DNA of 51,112 bases from Clostridia bacterium (GTDB lineage: Bacteria > Bacillota > Clostridia > Oscillospirales > CAG-272), in the NCBI GenBank assembly GCA_017456895.1, contig JAFTIN010000054.1:1-51112 (forward strand). The letters run 5' to 3'. Shown here one piece after another: positions 5,602 through 14,777 of the stretch. A program made the position numbers and the translations under genes. Under the pieces are notes generated by a model, which made no database searches, was not told the origin of the DNA, and saw nothing but the letters and a program-made list of their open reading frames with translations. Numbering within the stretch: the stretch's first letter is position 1; each line of letters starts with the position of its first letter.

Positions 5602-8600
5602 TTACTTATCCTTATTCGAATCCTTGGAGAAGCCCTTGAAGAACTCAACTATTTTGTTGAAGAAGTCAAGTATAGCCTGCCAGATTCTTTCGAATATACT
5701 CATTTCCTTTTCCTCTTCATCATCAGGATCGGGATCAGGATCGGGATCTGGAGTGGAATCGGGATCAGGTGTGAGTTCGGGAAGCTTTTCTCCCTCGGTA
5801 GCACCGCAGTCTAAACATGTTCTGGGAGCCTCTGTCGTTGCGCTGACCCAGTTATGACCGAGAGCGTCGACAGTATCTTGAGCAGCAGTGACCTCACCAC
5901 AAACAGAGCAGTGCTTACCTTCGGTAAGACCCGTTTCGGTACAGGTGGGAGCTACTGCCTCATCCGTAACCTCGGTGTGAGCAAGCTTCTCAACAGTCTC
6001 TTGAGGAACGAGAACTTCATTACAAGCAGAGCAGTGCTTACCCTCGGTAAGACCGGTTTCGGAGCATGTGGGTGCCTTTGCATCCGTGATAGCTTCGGTG
6101 TGACCGATAGCATCGACAACAGTCTGAGCGATAAGAACCTTGCCACAAGCAGAACAATGCTTACCTTCGGTAAGGCCGGATTCGGTACAGGTGGGAGCTA
6201 CTGCTTCATCTGTAACCTCGGTATGACCGGTAGGATCAAGGATCTCCTGAGGAACGGTTATTCTGTTACATACAGAGCAATGCCTACCTTCGGAAAGACC
6301 GTTTCCGGTACAGGTGGGAGCTATACCCGCATCCACGACCTCGGTGTGAGCGATCTCTTCAATAACGCTTTGAGGAACGGTGATATCGCCGCATACGGAG
6401 CATTTTTCGCCGTCTGTCAGGCCGGTCTCGGTACAAGTGGGAGCCTTACCGGGAATTACTACGGTAACGTGCTCTCCGAGAGAACCGTACATTTCACCGC
6501 ATATAGAGCATATTGCCTTTTTAATACAGGTTGCTTCGCCACCGGTACAAGTGTGATCGCCGCACTTTGTGCACACACCGTCTACGTAATCGTGTTCGGT
6601 ACATTCGATAGCGGGGATGAAGACCTCATCTGCGCTGACTTCAACAAACTCGTCGCCATTCTTGACGTAAAGCTTGTCACATCCGGTGCAGCTATAGTAT
6701 TCCACGTTACCTGCGGAAGTATATGTGGGATCTACAGCGGGATGTCTCTGGGATTCACTGGTGTAGTCGTGATAGCTCTTGTACAGTCTTAACTCGGGAG
6801 TGGCCGTGTTCTGCATCTTTATCTCATACTCCGAGTTGAGAATAGCATTTGCGAGCTTCTTAACATCGGGATAATCCTCATCATACTTTGTCGAAGCAAT
6901 AATCGTCTCGGCATAGTTCTTGACGGATACAAGCGTTTCGCTCGTGGATGTGAAGTCGCCAAATACGATAGCTACCGTGATCTCGTCTGCAACGGAACCG
7001 TCGGGAAGGGCAATGGAAAGAACGTATCTTCCGCTCTTATCGGTAGTAAGCTCGGACAGACAAACTCTGTGGAGTGTTCCGTCCTTATACTTGATGATAA
7101 CGTAGCTGCCCTCGGGAGCGTTTATAAGGTCTAAATACAGACGAAGGCCAACCTTATTGGAGAGCTCGAGATTATAGCTTGCGAAATCGCCGTGCTCGGT
7201 GGTCTTGAAGCCTGCATTGGACTTCTCAACGAGTATGTTGATAGCTTCTATGTAAGAGTCAATAGTCTTCTTGTCAGCCTTTGTATCCATAAGGAGCTCC
7301 TTCATAGCTGTAAGAGCGGACTTTTTAACCTCGGATGCTGCAAGACCGTCGATCTCTGTAGCCTCGAGCTTCTTGTACGCCTCAAGTAAAGGCTTGCGGT
7401 CGGCTATGTCGGAAACGCTTGTGGTACATGTGATCTCGAATATAGAAGCGTTTGTTGTTCCGCTCTTGTTTGCGAAGGTGATTCTTACCTTTTCCGCAAC
7501 TACGCCGCCAAGAGAAGCGATTGTAGGCTCTGCCGTAGGTGCGATCTCAAGGCCGGTAACAACTGTGATCCATACTCCGTCAGCGTACACTTCTATCTTT
7601 GTATTATCACTTCTTGACGTTGTGTCACCGAGATAGAAGGGATAGAACGCCATAGTGTAAAGGGGAGCGGGATCGTTAAGAGCAATCTCAACAGAGAAGT
7701 ACTCGGGAGTGCCCAATATTGCGAATCTCGAGGATGAACCGGTCTTATCTCCGTCAAATGCAGAGGTAATAGGTCCTGCACCCGGATGCAGAGTTCCTCC
7801 ATTAAGCACGAGCTGATCCTCGGTTCTGTTAGCGAGAACGTTAGAGTTCAGATCCTCCTGCACAGCGAGGTTGCCTGCAGAGATACCGGTACATTCGATC
7901 TCATATATAGTTGCATTCTGGGAGCTCTTTGTGTTCTTGAATGTAATTCTGATCTTACTTGCCATAGCACCGCCGAGCGACACGCTGCTGCAGTAAGAGG
8001 GCTCTATAGTAAAGCCGGTTACAACTGTTGTCCATACGTTGTTGTAGAAGACCTCTATCATGGTGTCGTCACTTCTCGATGTTTCGCCCTTATTGAAGAA
8101 GGGATAGAAGGACATAACGTAGAGTTGATAGGTATCGTCAAGGTCGATCTCAAGGGAGTAGGTATAGGGAGCTGCGTCCTTCACGGCGTATCTGGTAGAT
8201 AAGTTACCGTCAAACGCAAAGTCGAGGTTGGGTACGCTCGGGTGAACGGTCGCACCGGAGAGAGTGATCTGCTCCTTGGTAGTACCGAGAAGAATGTTAT
8301 CGGTAGGAACCGTAGCGCCGGTGATCTCATAACCGGTACACTTCATCTCGCTTATACCTATGTAGTTGGCGTCTGAGCGTTGACCCGAAACGGTGAAGCG
8401 GATCTTTTCTGCCTCTATGTCATTGAGATTGTACGTGATTCTTGATACTCCGGTATCGTATACCTTGTCTACGACCTTAGTCCACACGCCGTTACGGTAA
8501 ACGTATACGCACAGATCACGGCCACAGAGGTTGGCCATGGTGTATTCGATATCGAGCTCGGAAAGAATATATACCTTACCGCCGAAATCAAGAGTTGCAT

Positions 8601-11600
8601 CTGCAGGCTTGCCGCTTATAGTTGCAAATCTACCGGGATCCGACCAGCCTACAAGACCGTCGGTAATATATTTGTATGCCTTCCATTCGCTGTTCATTGA
8701 GGGATCGGTAGCTGAAAATACGTAGCCGTCGAATACATTTTCATGGCTCACAACTCCGCTGCCTATACTGATACCGGTACACTGTATCTCATTGAGTGAG
8801 AGCGAGCGGATCTCGGTATCGTTGATGGTTGTGTCAAGTCTTATGCGTATGATCTGTCCTTTGTAGGACGACAGATCAATACTGATATAATTTCCGTTTG
8901 CATCGGATTTACGGAGTGCAAGGATCTCTGCGTTAGAGGAACACTCCTTTACCGTTGTCCAGGTTCCGTCACAATAGACTTCTACCTTGAGATGTTGACC
9001 CATATAGAGAGCCTCTGTGGACGAGCCGTTGAAGTCGTAGAGCTTCAACTCGCCAAGTATAAACTTTGCGGGAAGTGCTACAGTAGCTTCAAGCACGTCG
9101 GAGAGGGTACCCTTGGTGGAGAATCTTCCGGTAGATGCGCTGAGGTCTCCGTCGGTAAGCTTACCGTAATCGCCATAGCTTGCGCTTGCGTGCTTATAGG
9201 AATTTCCGTCCGCAGAGGGAACGAATACGGTACCCTCAAGAATGTTTGCGGAGTTGAAGTCCTCAACGTCGGTCGACGTGGTGTAAACCGTTACCTTGGT
9301 GATCTCGCTCTCTTCACCCATACGGTTGATAACCGAGACACCGTAGATTATTTCTTTGTCGTAGGTGTTTTCAATAATTACAGGGTAGCTACTTTCGCTG
9401 ACCAGAGTCCATGTTCCGGTAGCGGAGGCCTTGCTGTAGAGTCTGTATTTACTGGAATACTCGTTACTCTTTATCACCACCTGGAGCTCGCCGTTAACTA
9501 TTCGCGCATTTGCATCAAGCACGGGCGCGGAAAGATCGTCGGGAACTCTGTAGACGAGTGCACGTGCACTTTCGGAGCCGTCGGAGCCGATTGCGGTGAC
9601 TGCAAATGTAAGACGCGCGTTCTCGCCCGCGGGACGGTCATAGGTGTAGGCAGTGTCGGTAGTAGTGGTAAGAAGGGTATATGTGGGAGCATCTTCCTTT
9701 GCTACGTATACGTTGTAGGCTACTGCTTCGTCAGATGCGCTCCAGCTAAGATAAGAGGGAGCAAGAACGTCAGTCTTAAGAGTGAGATTCTTGACAGCCT
9801 GGGGAGTTTTCTTTGCGGTGAAGCCCCAAATAATATAGGTTTCGCCCTTCTCGGTATCGAAGGTTATGATATCGGTTCCGCTTACAGAATATTCAACCGC
9901 CTTACCTTTTGAATCGGTAACGGTTGCATTTTCGATTCCGCTATACTTAACCGAGAGCTCTCCGCCATTCTTCGAGAGAATGTTGAATGAGGTTGCCAGA
10001 CCGTCAGCCCAAGCTGCGCTGACCTCGAAGTTTCCTCTTGCAACAAGACCGGTGTAGGAGCCATTGGCCCAAGTGGAAGGAATAGCTGCGAGCGGCTCTA
10101 CGTAGTTTGCGTGAGACTGAAGGAGCATTTCGGAGATACCGGATGTACCACCGAGGTTACCGTCGATCTGGAACGGGGGATGGAGGTCCCAGAGGTTAGT
10201 CGCGGTGTTTACCTTGAGCAACTGTTCAAGAAGGTCGTACGATCTCTCTCCATCCTGGACGCGGGCCCAGAGGTTGAGTCTGTGAGCCACACCCCAACCG
10301 GTCGCGTTGTCTCCACGCTCTGTGAGTGTGTACTTCGCTGCGTCGATCCATGCAGGGGTAGTGCCGTTGATCACGTTGCCGGGGTAAAGGCCGACGAGCT
10401 GTGAAATATGTCTGTGAGTATATTCGCCGAGATCACCGTAGTAGTCTTCCTCGTAGAATTCCTTAACCTGACCGGAGTATCCTACGCGTACGGGATCATA
10501 CTTGTCTATCTGCTTGAGAACGGTATTAAGTATAGCGTAATCTTCGTTGGTGGTGTCGGTTACGTCTATACCGAGCTCCTTTGCAGCGAGCAGAAGATTA
10601 TAGTTGTTCTGGTATGCGAAGGACTGTGCGTATCCCGTACCCTCACCGGTAAAGTACCATACGCCGTTAACGTATTGCTCGGGAGAGTCGGAATGGATAG
10701 CTATGTAATTGCCGTTTGCATCTTCCTTTACCATCTTGGTGATGAAGCGAGCGGCAGAAACAAGAACGGGATATACCTTTTCGCGCAGGAGATCTTCGTC
10801 TCCGGAGTAAGCGTAATATTCCCAGAAGAGCTGTGTGGTAAAGCCAAGGTTACCGATAGATTCCGAACCGTATACGTCAAATACGTATCCACCGGTTGCA
10901 ACAGACCAACCGTTGCCGCCATCCTTACCGTAGGCGCTGTTGTTGTACTGCCTGATAATGCTGTTAGCGCCGTCCTGCGCCTTTGCCATATACGCCTTGT
11001 TATATTCAACGTATGCCTCAAAGGTTTCGGCAATATTGGTGGAGAATGCGGGCCAATAGTTCATCTGAACGTTGATATTGTGCCAGTATCCGCTCGACCA
11101 AGGGGTATGGTTGTATCTGTTCCAGGTTCCCTGAAGGTTTGCGGGAAGCGCGCCGGAACGGGAAGAAGCAATAAGAAGATATCTTCCGTACTGGAAGTAG
11201 AGCGCCTCAAGATATGAGCTGCCGGAGCCCTTCTTATACTGTGCAAGAAGCTCGTCTGTGGTGAGCTCAAAGTCACTTTCCTTACAGTCAAGATCAAGAG
11301 ATACTCTGCCAAAGATCTCGGTATAATCCTGAAGATGTCTTTCCTTGAGCTGGCCGTAACTGTATTTAGCAGCACTCTCCATATATTTCTCAGCCTTTGC
11401 CATAGCGTCGGCGAGAGTAGTCTTGAAGGTAGGCTTGCTTGTAGTTGAAGCGAGGAAGGTGTCGGAGCTGAGCTCGTAGTCGGTCGCCATCGTTACAACG
11501 ATGTATGCGCTGGTAGCGTTTTCTACCGTGATCGTGCCGTCGGTCTCGCCGTTTTCGTTAGTGCAGGTAGTAGCGGAGAGTGTACCGTCGGTATAGACCT

Positions 11601-12372
11601 TGTAGATACCGGCAAAATCAATATCGAAGTATTCGAGCTTGCCGGACAGAACGATCGTTCCGACGCCGTTTTCACAAGAAGAAACGACTGTACCGGTCTT
11701 ACCGCCGCGGTCACCGGGATTGGTCATATATTCCTGCTCGTATGGAACTGTGGGGCGCAGAACAAAGTCGAGAGCGCCGTCCACAGAGGCGTCAAGCTTG
11801 ATAACCAACGCTCTGTCGGGGTATGAGGTGAAATACTCACGGCTGTAATTTACGCCGTTGTATTTATAATTAACGGTAGAAATCGCAGTCTTAAGATCAA
11901 GCTCGCGGCTATAATCGGTAACTGACGAATTTACGTGTCCGAAATCAATATAGGTTTCGGAGAAGTTGTTAAGACCGTCCGTGGGAAGGGAGCTGTCATT
12001 AACTATTCTGTACGGGTTAGCGAGCGTCTTTTCGGTAAGCTGAACACGCTCGGTTTCGGTCCTACCGAACAGGTTGGCTCCGAAGTAGCCGTTACCGATC
12101 GGGATCGACCATCTTTCCCAGTCGTCATTGGGATGCGCCGCGATAAGCGATGATCCCGAGCCGAAGTAGGTATCTACGTCATCGTAGCCCTGAGCTACAC
12201 CGTGAGATGCCTCCTCGTCGTAATAGAGTCTAAGCGGTATATCATTTTCATCAATAATGTAGGGCGATACGTCCTCTGTGACCGCTGTAGCTGCGGCAAC
12301 AGAAAGTATGCCTGATGAACATGCCAACAATAGACTGATTAGAAGAAGTACTGATAGTAATTTTACTTTCAT
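5602..12372 (-). CDS. Secreted multi-domain glycoside hydrolase family 95 (alpha-L-fucosidase family)
   Basis: A very large exported enzyme of 2256 residues, expected to remove terminal alpha-L-fucose (or alpha-L-galactose) from host or plant glycans. A signal peptide (residues 1-28) precedes the GH95 region (about 55-830). Key sites are NINVQMNYWP (Asn432, Asn434), Glu565 in SPEQ and Asp737 in HPPFQIDGN, matching the Asn/Asn/Glu/Asp catalytic set of the family. Next are an Fn3-like segment (about 860-1030), four discoidin-like beta-sandwich repeats (about 1040-1650, probable carbohydrate-binding), a short helical region and a further beta domain. About six Cys-rich 44-residue repeats (to about 2200), an acidic Asp/Pro linker and an amphipathic C-terminal helix (about 2223-2250) end the protein. 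AGAAAGGT lies 7 bases before the ATG. It is divergent from an AraC regulator. Fucose versus galactose specificity is not settled. Confidence 0.93.
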   Translation of the reverse strand: MKVKLLSVLLLISLLLACSSGILSVAAATAVTEDVSPYIIDENDIPLRLYYDEEASHGVAQGYDDVDTYFGSGSSLIAAHPNDDWERWSIPIGNGYFGANLFGRTETERVQLTEKTLANPYRIVNDSSLPTDGLNNFSETYIDFGHVNSSVTDYSRELDLKTAISTVNYKYNGVNYSREYFTSYPDRALVIKLDASVDGALDFVLRPTVPYEQEYMTNPGDRGGKTGTVVSSCENGVGTIVLSGKLEYFDIDFAGIYKVYTDGTLSATTCTNENGETDGTITVENATSAYIVVTMATDYELSSDTFLASTTSKPTFKTTLADAMAKAEKYMESAAKYSYGQLKERHLQDYTEIFGRVSLDLDCKESDFELTTDELLAQYKKGSGSSYLEALYFQYGRYLLIASSRSGALPANLQGTWNRYNHTPWSSGYWHNINVQMNYWPAFSTNIAETFEAYVEYNKAYMAKAQDGANSIIRQYNNSAYGKDGGNGWSVATGGYVFDVYGSESIGNLGFTTQLFWEYYAYSGDEDLLREKVYPVLVSAARFITKMVKEDANGNYIAIHSDSPEQYVNGVWYFTGEGTGYAQSFAYQNNYNLLLAAKELGIDVTDTTNEDYAILNTVLKQIDKYDPVRVGYSGQVKEFYEEDYYGDLGEYTHRHISQLVGLYPGNVINGTTPAWIDAAKYTLTERGDNATGWGVAHRLNLWARVQDGERSYDLLEQLLKVNTATNLWDLHPPFQIDGNLGGTSGISEMLLQSHANYVEPLAAIPSTWANGSYTGLVARGNFEVSAAWADGLATSFNILSKNGGELSVKYSGIENATVTDSKGKAVEYSVSGTDIITFDTEKGETYIIWGFTAKKTPQAVKNLTLKTDVLAPSYLSWSASDEAVAYNVYVAKEDAPTYTLLTTTTDTAYTYDRPAGENARLTFAVTAIGSDGSESARALVYRVPDDLSAPVLDANARIVNGELQVVIKSNEYSSKYRLYSKASATGTWTLVSESSYPVIIENTYDKEIIYGVSVINRMGEESEITKVTVYTTSTDVEDFNSANILEGTVFVPSADGNSYKHASASYGDYGKLTDGDLSASTGRFSTKGTLSDVLEATVALPAKFILGELKLYDFNGSSTEALYMGQHLKVEVYCDGTWTTVKECSSNAEILALRKSDANGNYISIDLSSYKGQIIRIRLDTTINDTEIRSLSLNEIQCTGISIGSGVVSHENVFDGYVFSATDPSMNSEWKAYKYITDGLVGWSDPGRFATISGKPADATLDFGGKVYILSELDIEYTMANLCGRDLCVYVYRNGVWTKVVDKVYDTGVSRITYNLNDIEAEKIRFTVSGQRSDANYIGISEMKCTGYEITGATVPTDNILLGTTKEQITLSGATVHPSVPNLDFAFDGNLSTRYAVKDAAPYTYSLEIDLDDTYQLYVMSFYPFFNKGETSRSDDTMIEVFYNNVWTTVVTGFTIEPSYCSSVSLGGAMASKIRITFKNTKSSQNATIYEIECTGISAGNLAVQEDLNSNVLANRTEDQLVLNGGTLHPGAGPITSAFDGDKTGSSSRFAILGTPEYFSVEIALNDPAPLYTMAFYPFYLGDTTSRSDNTKIEVYADGVWITVVTGLEIAPTAEPTIASLGGVVAEKVRITFANKSGTTNASIFEITCTTSVSDIADRKPLLEAYKKLEATEIDGLAASEVKKSALTAMKELLMDTKADKKTIDSYIEAINILVEKSNAGFKTTEHGDFASYNLELSNKVGLRLYLDLINAPEGSYVIIKYKDGTLHRVCLSELTTDKSGRYVLSIALPDGSVADEITVAIVFGDFTSTSETLVSVKNYAETIIASTKYDEDYPDVKKLANAILNSEYEIKMQNTATPELRLYKSYHDYTSESQRHPAVDPTYTSAGNVEYYSCTGCDKLYVKNGDEFVEVSADEVFIPAIECTEHDYVDGVCTKCGDHTCTGGEATCIKKAICSICGEMYGSLGEHVTVVIPGKAPTCTETGLTDGEKCSVCGDITVPQSVIEEIAHTEVVDAGIAPTCTGNGLSEGRHCSVCNRITVPQEILDPTGHTEVTDEAVAPTCTESGLTEGKHCSACGKVLIAQTVVDAIGHTEAITDAKAPTCSETGLTEGKHCSACNEVLVPQETVEKLAHTEVTDEAVAPTCTETGLTEGKHCSVCGEVTAAQDTVDALGHNWVSATTEAPRTCLDCGATEGEKLPELTPDPDSTPDPDPDPDPDDEEEKEMSIFERIWQAILDFFNKIVEFFKGFSKDSNKDK
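5840..6480 (-). repeat. In-gene tandem ~132-bp repeats (Cys-rich module)
   Basis: Five to six tandem copies of a ~132-bp unit inside the GH95 gene encode the pattern GHTEVTDEAVAPTCTETGLT then EGKHCSVCGE, each with one TC and one CxxC pair and a GH or AH boundary. DNA identity between neighbours is high, so the array can change copy number by recombination. Confidence 0.9.
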
Positions 12373-12416
12373 AGCATGACCTTTCTTAATTTTTTACAAA
12401 AAAATATCGCTACATA

Positions 12417-12448
12417 TTGATTTTAACAGACATATATGCTAAAATCAA
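12417..12448. promoter_or_regulatory. Palindromic two-way promoter for GH95 and AraC genes
   Basis: Perfect 9-bp inverted arms TTGATTTTA / TAAAATCAA are separated by 14 bp. On the plus strand they read TTGATT-17-TAAAAT (12417-12422 and 12440-12445), pointing at the AraC gene. On the minus strand the same bases read TTGATT-17-TAAAAT (12448-12443 and 12425-12420), pointing at the GH95 gene. The -35 of each is the complement of the -10 of the other, so polymerase can use only one direction at a time. Confidence 0.7.
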
Positions 12449-12479
12449 TGTAAAAACATACAAGTTTTATTGTAAAAAC
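12449..12479. promoter_or_regulatory. Direct-repeat operator, candidate AraC binding sites
   Basis: TGTAAAAAC occurs at 12449-12457 and 12471-12479, 22 bp apart (two helical turns). The first copy abuts the -35 box of the minus-strand GH95 promoter. An inverted TGTAAAAA copy lies at 12391-12398. Two direct sites directly upstream of -35 is the usual activating layout for AraC-family proteins; here they also lie in the regulator's own leader. Confidence 0.5.
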
Positions 12480-12494
12480 GGTTAGGAAATCAAT

Positions 12495-13430
12495 ATGGAA
12501 GAAATTATTGACATAGAAGCGATTCCGCGAGCACCCAGGTATATCTACACGGTGGAGTACATATTCCATAATCAATTTGAGACAGCCTCCGCATTTGTAA
12601 AGAGGAATGACGAGACGGGATTTCACATACAGGAGTTCTATGAAATATGTGTCATCAGCAAGGGGGAAGGCTATCACGTTATCGAAGATACTGTCGTAAA
12701 GGCGAAGAAGGGCGACGTCTTTATCGTTCCGCCGTGGCGCCGTCACGCAATACGCGGAGGCAGGACTGTAGACGTACACTATATGCACCTCTCTCCTAAA
12801 TTTTTCGAGCAGTATCTTGATAAGATGACCGAGCTTCCGTCGTTTCTGAGCCTTTTCAGAATAGAGCCTATGATGCGAGTAAGCGGAGATACGTATAGGC
12901 ATTTATACCTCGAGGATTCGGTCTTAAATGAGGTCACAACTATCATTGAGTCGCTTGAGGGAGTGTGGCAGCACGATCATGCCAGCAAGCTGATATTAGA
13001 GGGTTATATGATTGTTCTGCTTACGATTTTCTGCAGAGAATACGAAAAACTGCAAACTAAAGCCGGCAAAAACGCGAGTAACGATAAGCTTTTCATGGAT
13101 AGCATATCCTACGTCATTAATAACTATAACAAGCGGATCACCATAGACGAGCTTGCGCATTCCGCGGGCCTTTCGCGTACCGCATATATCAAGCGCTTCC
13201 GTGATACGACCGGAAAATCTCTTAAGCAGTTTATGACACACTTAAGGATCACCGCAGCAAAAAAGCTGCTTGCCCTGGATCAACCGATAAGTAGGATCGC
13301 GGAGGAGTGCGGATTTTACGATGCCGCGCATTTCATCAAGACCTTTATAGCTGCAACGGGTATGTCCCCCACAGAATACAAGAAGAGTGATAAGGACAGC
13401 CCTTCGCAGTATAAGCCCCTAATCGATTAA
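12495..13430 (+). CDS. AraC-family transcriptional regulator (cupin sensor)
   Basis: 311 residues. The N-terminal half is a cupin-type sensor (EFYEICVISKGEGYHVIED, GDVFIVPPWRRHAI). The C-terminal ~100 residues carry the two AraC helix-turn-helix motifs (ITIDELAHSAGLSRTAYIKR and the block ISRIAEECGFYDAAHFIKTF). It is divergent from the GH95 gene, 122 bp apart, with the two-way promoter and direct repeats between them, so it most likely activates GH95 in response to a sugar and may repress itself. The ligand is unknown; fucose or a fucosylated glycan is only a guess from the neighbour. Confidence 0.92.
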   Translation: MEEIIDIEAIPRAPRYIYTVEYIFHNQFETASAFVKRNDETGFHIQEFYEICVISKGEGYHVIEDTVVKAKKGDVFIVPPWRRHAIRGGRTVDVHYMHLSPKFFEQYLDKMTELPSFLSLFRIEPMMRVSGDTYRHLYLEDSVLNEVTTIIESLEGVWQHDHASKLILEGYMIVLLTIFCREYEKLQTKAGKNASNDKLFMDSISYVINNYNKRITIDELAHSAGLSRTAYIKRFRDTTGKSLKQFMTHLRITAAKKLLALDQPISRIAEECGFYDAAHFIKTFIAATGMSPTEYKKSDKDSPSQYKPLID

Positions 13431-13459
13431 GGCAGGCGGAGGGCATCTACACAAAAAAT

Positions 13460-13492
13460 ATCCCCGTGAGACCGGTTTGGCCTCACGGGGAT
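13460..13492. terminator. Two-way terminator between AraC and tyrS
   Basis: Stem ATCCCCGTGAG / CTCACGGGGAT with an 11-base loop lies between two convergent genes; ATTTTGC follows on plus and TTTTTTGTG on minus. Confidence 0.9.
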
Positions 13493-13513
13493 TTTGCTAT
13501 CTTAAAGCGATCA

Positions 13514-14731
13514 TCAAAGAACAAACTTGTTGAAGCTCTTCTTACCTCTCTTGATAAGCAGGCCTTCCTTAAGCTGTGCCTCGGTAACTGTCGCTTTTAC
13601 ATCTGTGACCTTGACGCCGTCGATAGTAACGCCGCCCTGCTCGATAGCGCGTCTGCCCTCGGACTTAGAGGGAACCATCTTGCCGAGTACGAGCAGACTG
13701 TTAACGTCGATCACGCCGTCTGTGAGCATATCCGCAGGAACGGTAACAGAGGGAGTGAGCGAACTGTCGCCGCTTCCGAAGAGAGCCTTGGAGGCGTTTC
13801 TCGCCTTTTCCGCCTCTTCCTCACCGTGAATGAGCTTGGTGAGCTCGTATGCGAGGATGTCCTTAGCGGTGTTGAGCTGTGCGCCCTCCCAGGAGTCCAT
13901 CTTGTCGATCTCCTCAAGGGGAAGGAAGGTGAGCATTCTGATACACTTGAGAACGTCCTTGTCGTCAACGTTTCTCCAGTACTGGTAGAAGTCGTAGGGA
14001 GCCGTCTTCTTGGGATCAAGCCATACTGCGCCGCTTGCGGTCTTACCCATCTTCTTACCCTCGGAGTTGAGGAGAAGATTGATAGTCATAGCGTAAGCGT
14101 CCTTGCCGAGCTTACGTCTGATGAGCTCGGTACCGCCGAGCATGTTGGACCACTGGTCGTCGCCGCCGAACTGCATATTACATCCGTATTCCTTGTACAG
14201 ATGGTAGAAGTCGTAGGACTGCATTATCATGTAGTTGAACTCAAGGAAGGAGAGTCCCTTTTCCATTCTCTGCTTGTAGCACTCTGCGGTGAGCATTCTG
14301 TTGACAGAGAAGCAGGCACCGACGTCGCGGAGCACGTCAATGTAGTTGAGGCCGAGGAGCCAGTCCGCATTGTTTACCATAGTCGCCTTGCCCTCGCCAA
14401 AGTCGATGAATCTCTCCATCTGTACCTTGAAGCAGTCGCAGTTGTGCTGTATGGTCTCGCGCGTCATCATAGAACGCATATCCGTTCTTCCCGAGGGGTC
14501 ACCGACCATAGCCGTACCGCCGCCGATAAGAACCACGGGCTTGTTGCCCGCCATCTGTAAGCGCTTCATAAGGCAAAGCGCCATAAAGTGACCGACGTGC
14601 AGGGAGTCTGCCGTCGGGTCAAAGCCGATGTAGAAGGTAGCCTTACCGTTGTTGATAAGCTCCTTGATCTCGGCCTCGTCCGTTACCTGCGCGATCAGAC
14701 CGCGGGCAACGAGTTCTTCATAAATTTGCAT
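13514..14731 (-). CDS. tyrS: Tyrosyl-tRNA synthetase
   Basis: Charges tRNA-Tyr in the cytoplasm; a class Ic synthetase of 405 residues. The HIGH motif appears as HVGH (residues 45-48), after GFDPTADSL. The KMSKS loop is KMGKTASG near residue 229. The C-terminal S4 RNA-binding domain includes LLVLGKMVPSKSEGRRAIEQ. The start is the ATG at 14731, five bases after GGAGG; a TTG four codons upstream lies before that ribosome binding site and is rejected. A tyrosine T-box leader precedes it. Confidence 0.97.
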   Translation of the reverse strand: MQIYEELVARGLIAQVTDEAEIKELINNGKATFYIGFDPTADSLHVGHFMALCLMKRLQMAGNKPVVLIGGGTAMVGDPSGRTDMRSMMTRETIQHNCDCFKVQMERFIDFGEGKATMVNNADWLLGLNYIDVLRDVGACFSVNRMLTAECYKQRMEKGLSFLEFNYMIMQSYDFYHLYKEYGCNMQFGGDDQWSNMLGGTELIRRKLGKDAYAMTINLLLNSEGKKMGKTASGAVWLDPKKTAPYDFYQYWRNVDDKDVLKCIRMLTFLPLEEIDKMDSWEGAQLNTAKDILAYELTKLIHGEEEAEKARNASKALFGSGDSSLTPSVTVPADMLTDGVIDVNSLLVLGKMVPSKSEGRRAIEQGGVTIDGVKVTDVKATVTEAQLKEGLLIKRGKKSFNKFVL

Positions 14732-14777
14732 AAAAACCTCCAATATATAGACAAAATTTAATAATCAAAATAAAAAA

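Noticed and set aside
5840-6480. Evenly spaced repeats that could suggest a CRISPR array
   Set aside because: The repeats are ~132 bp, contiguous, in frame and encode a protein module; there are no unique spacers and no cas genes.
5854-6792. A 312-codon plus-strand open frame opposite the GH95 Cys repeats
   Set aside because: It is the reverse of a tandem coding repeat with no ribosome binding site or family features; the minus-strand frame is a clear GH95 tail.
12285-12372. LLLAC in the GH95 signal peptide as a lipoprotein box
   Set aside because: The Cys is inside a continuing hydrophobic stretch with a better cleavage site (AAATA) further on; a lipoprotein is possible but not supported.
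13466-14560. A 364-codon open frame opposite tyrS
   Set aside because: Antisense shadow of a conserved gene, no start signal and no recognisable family.
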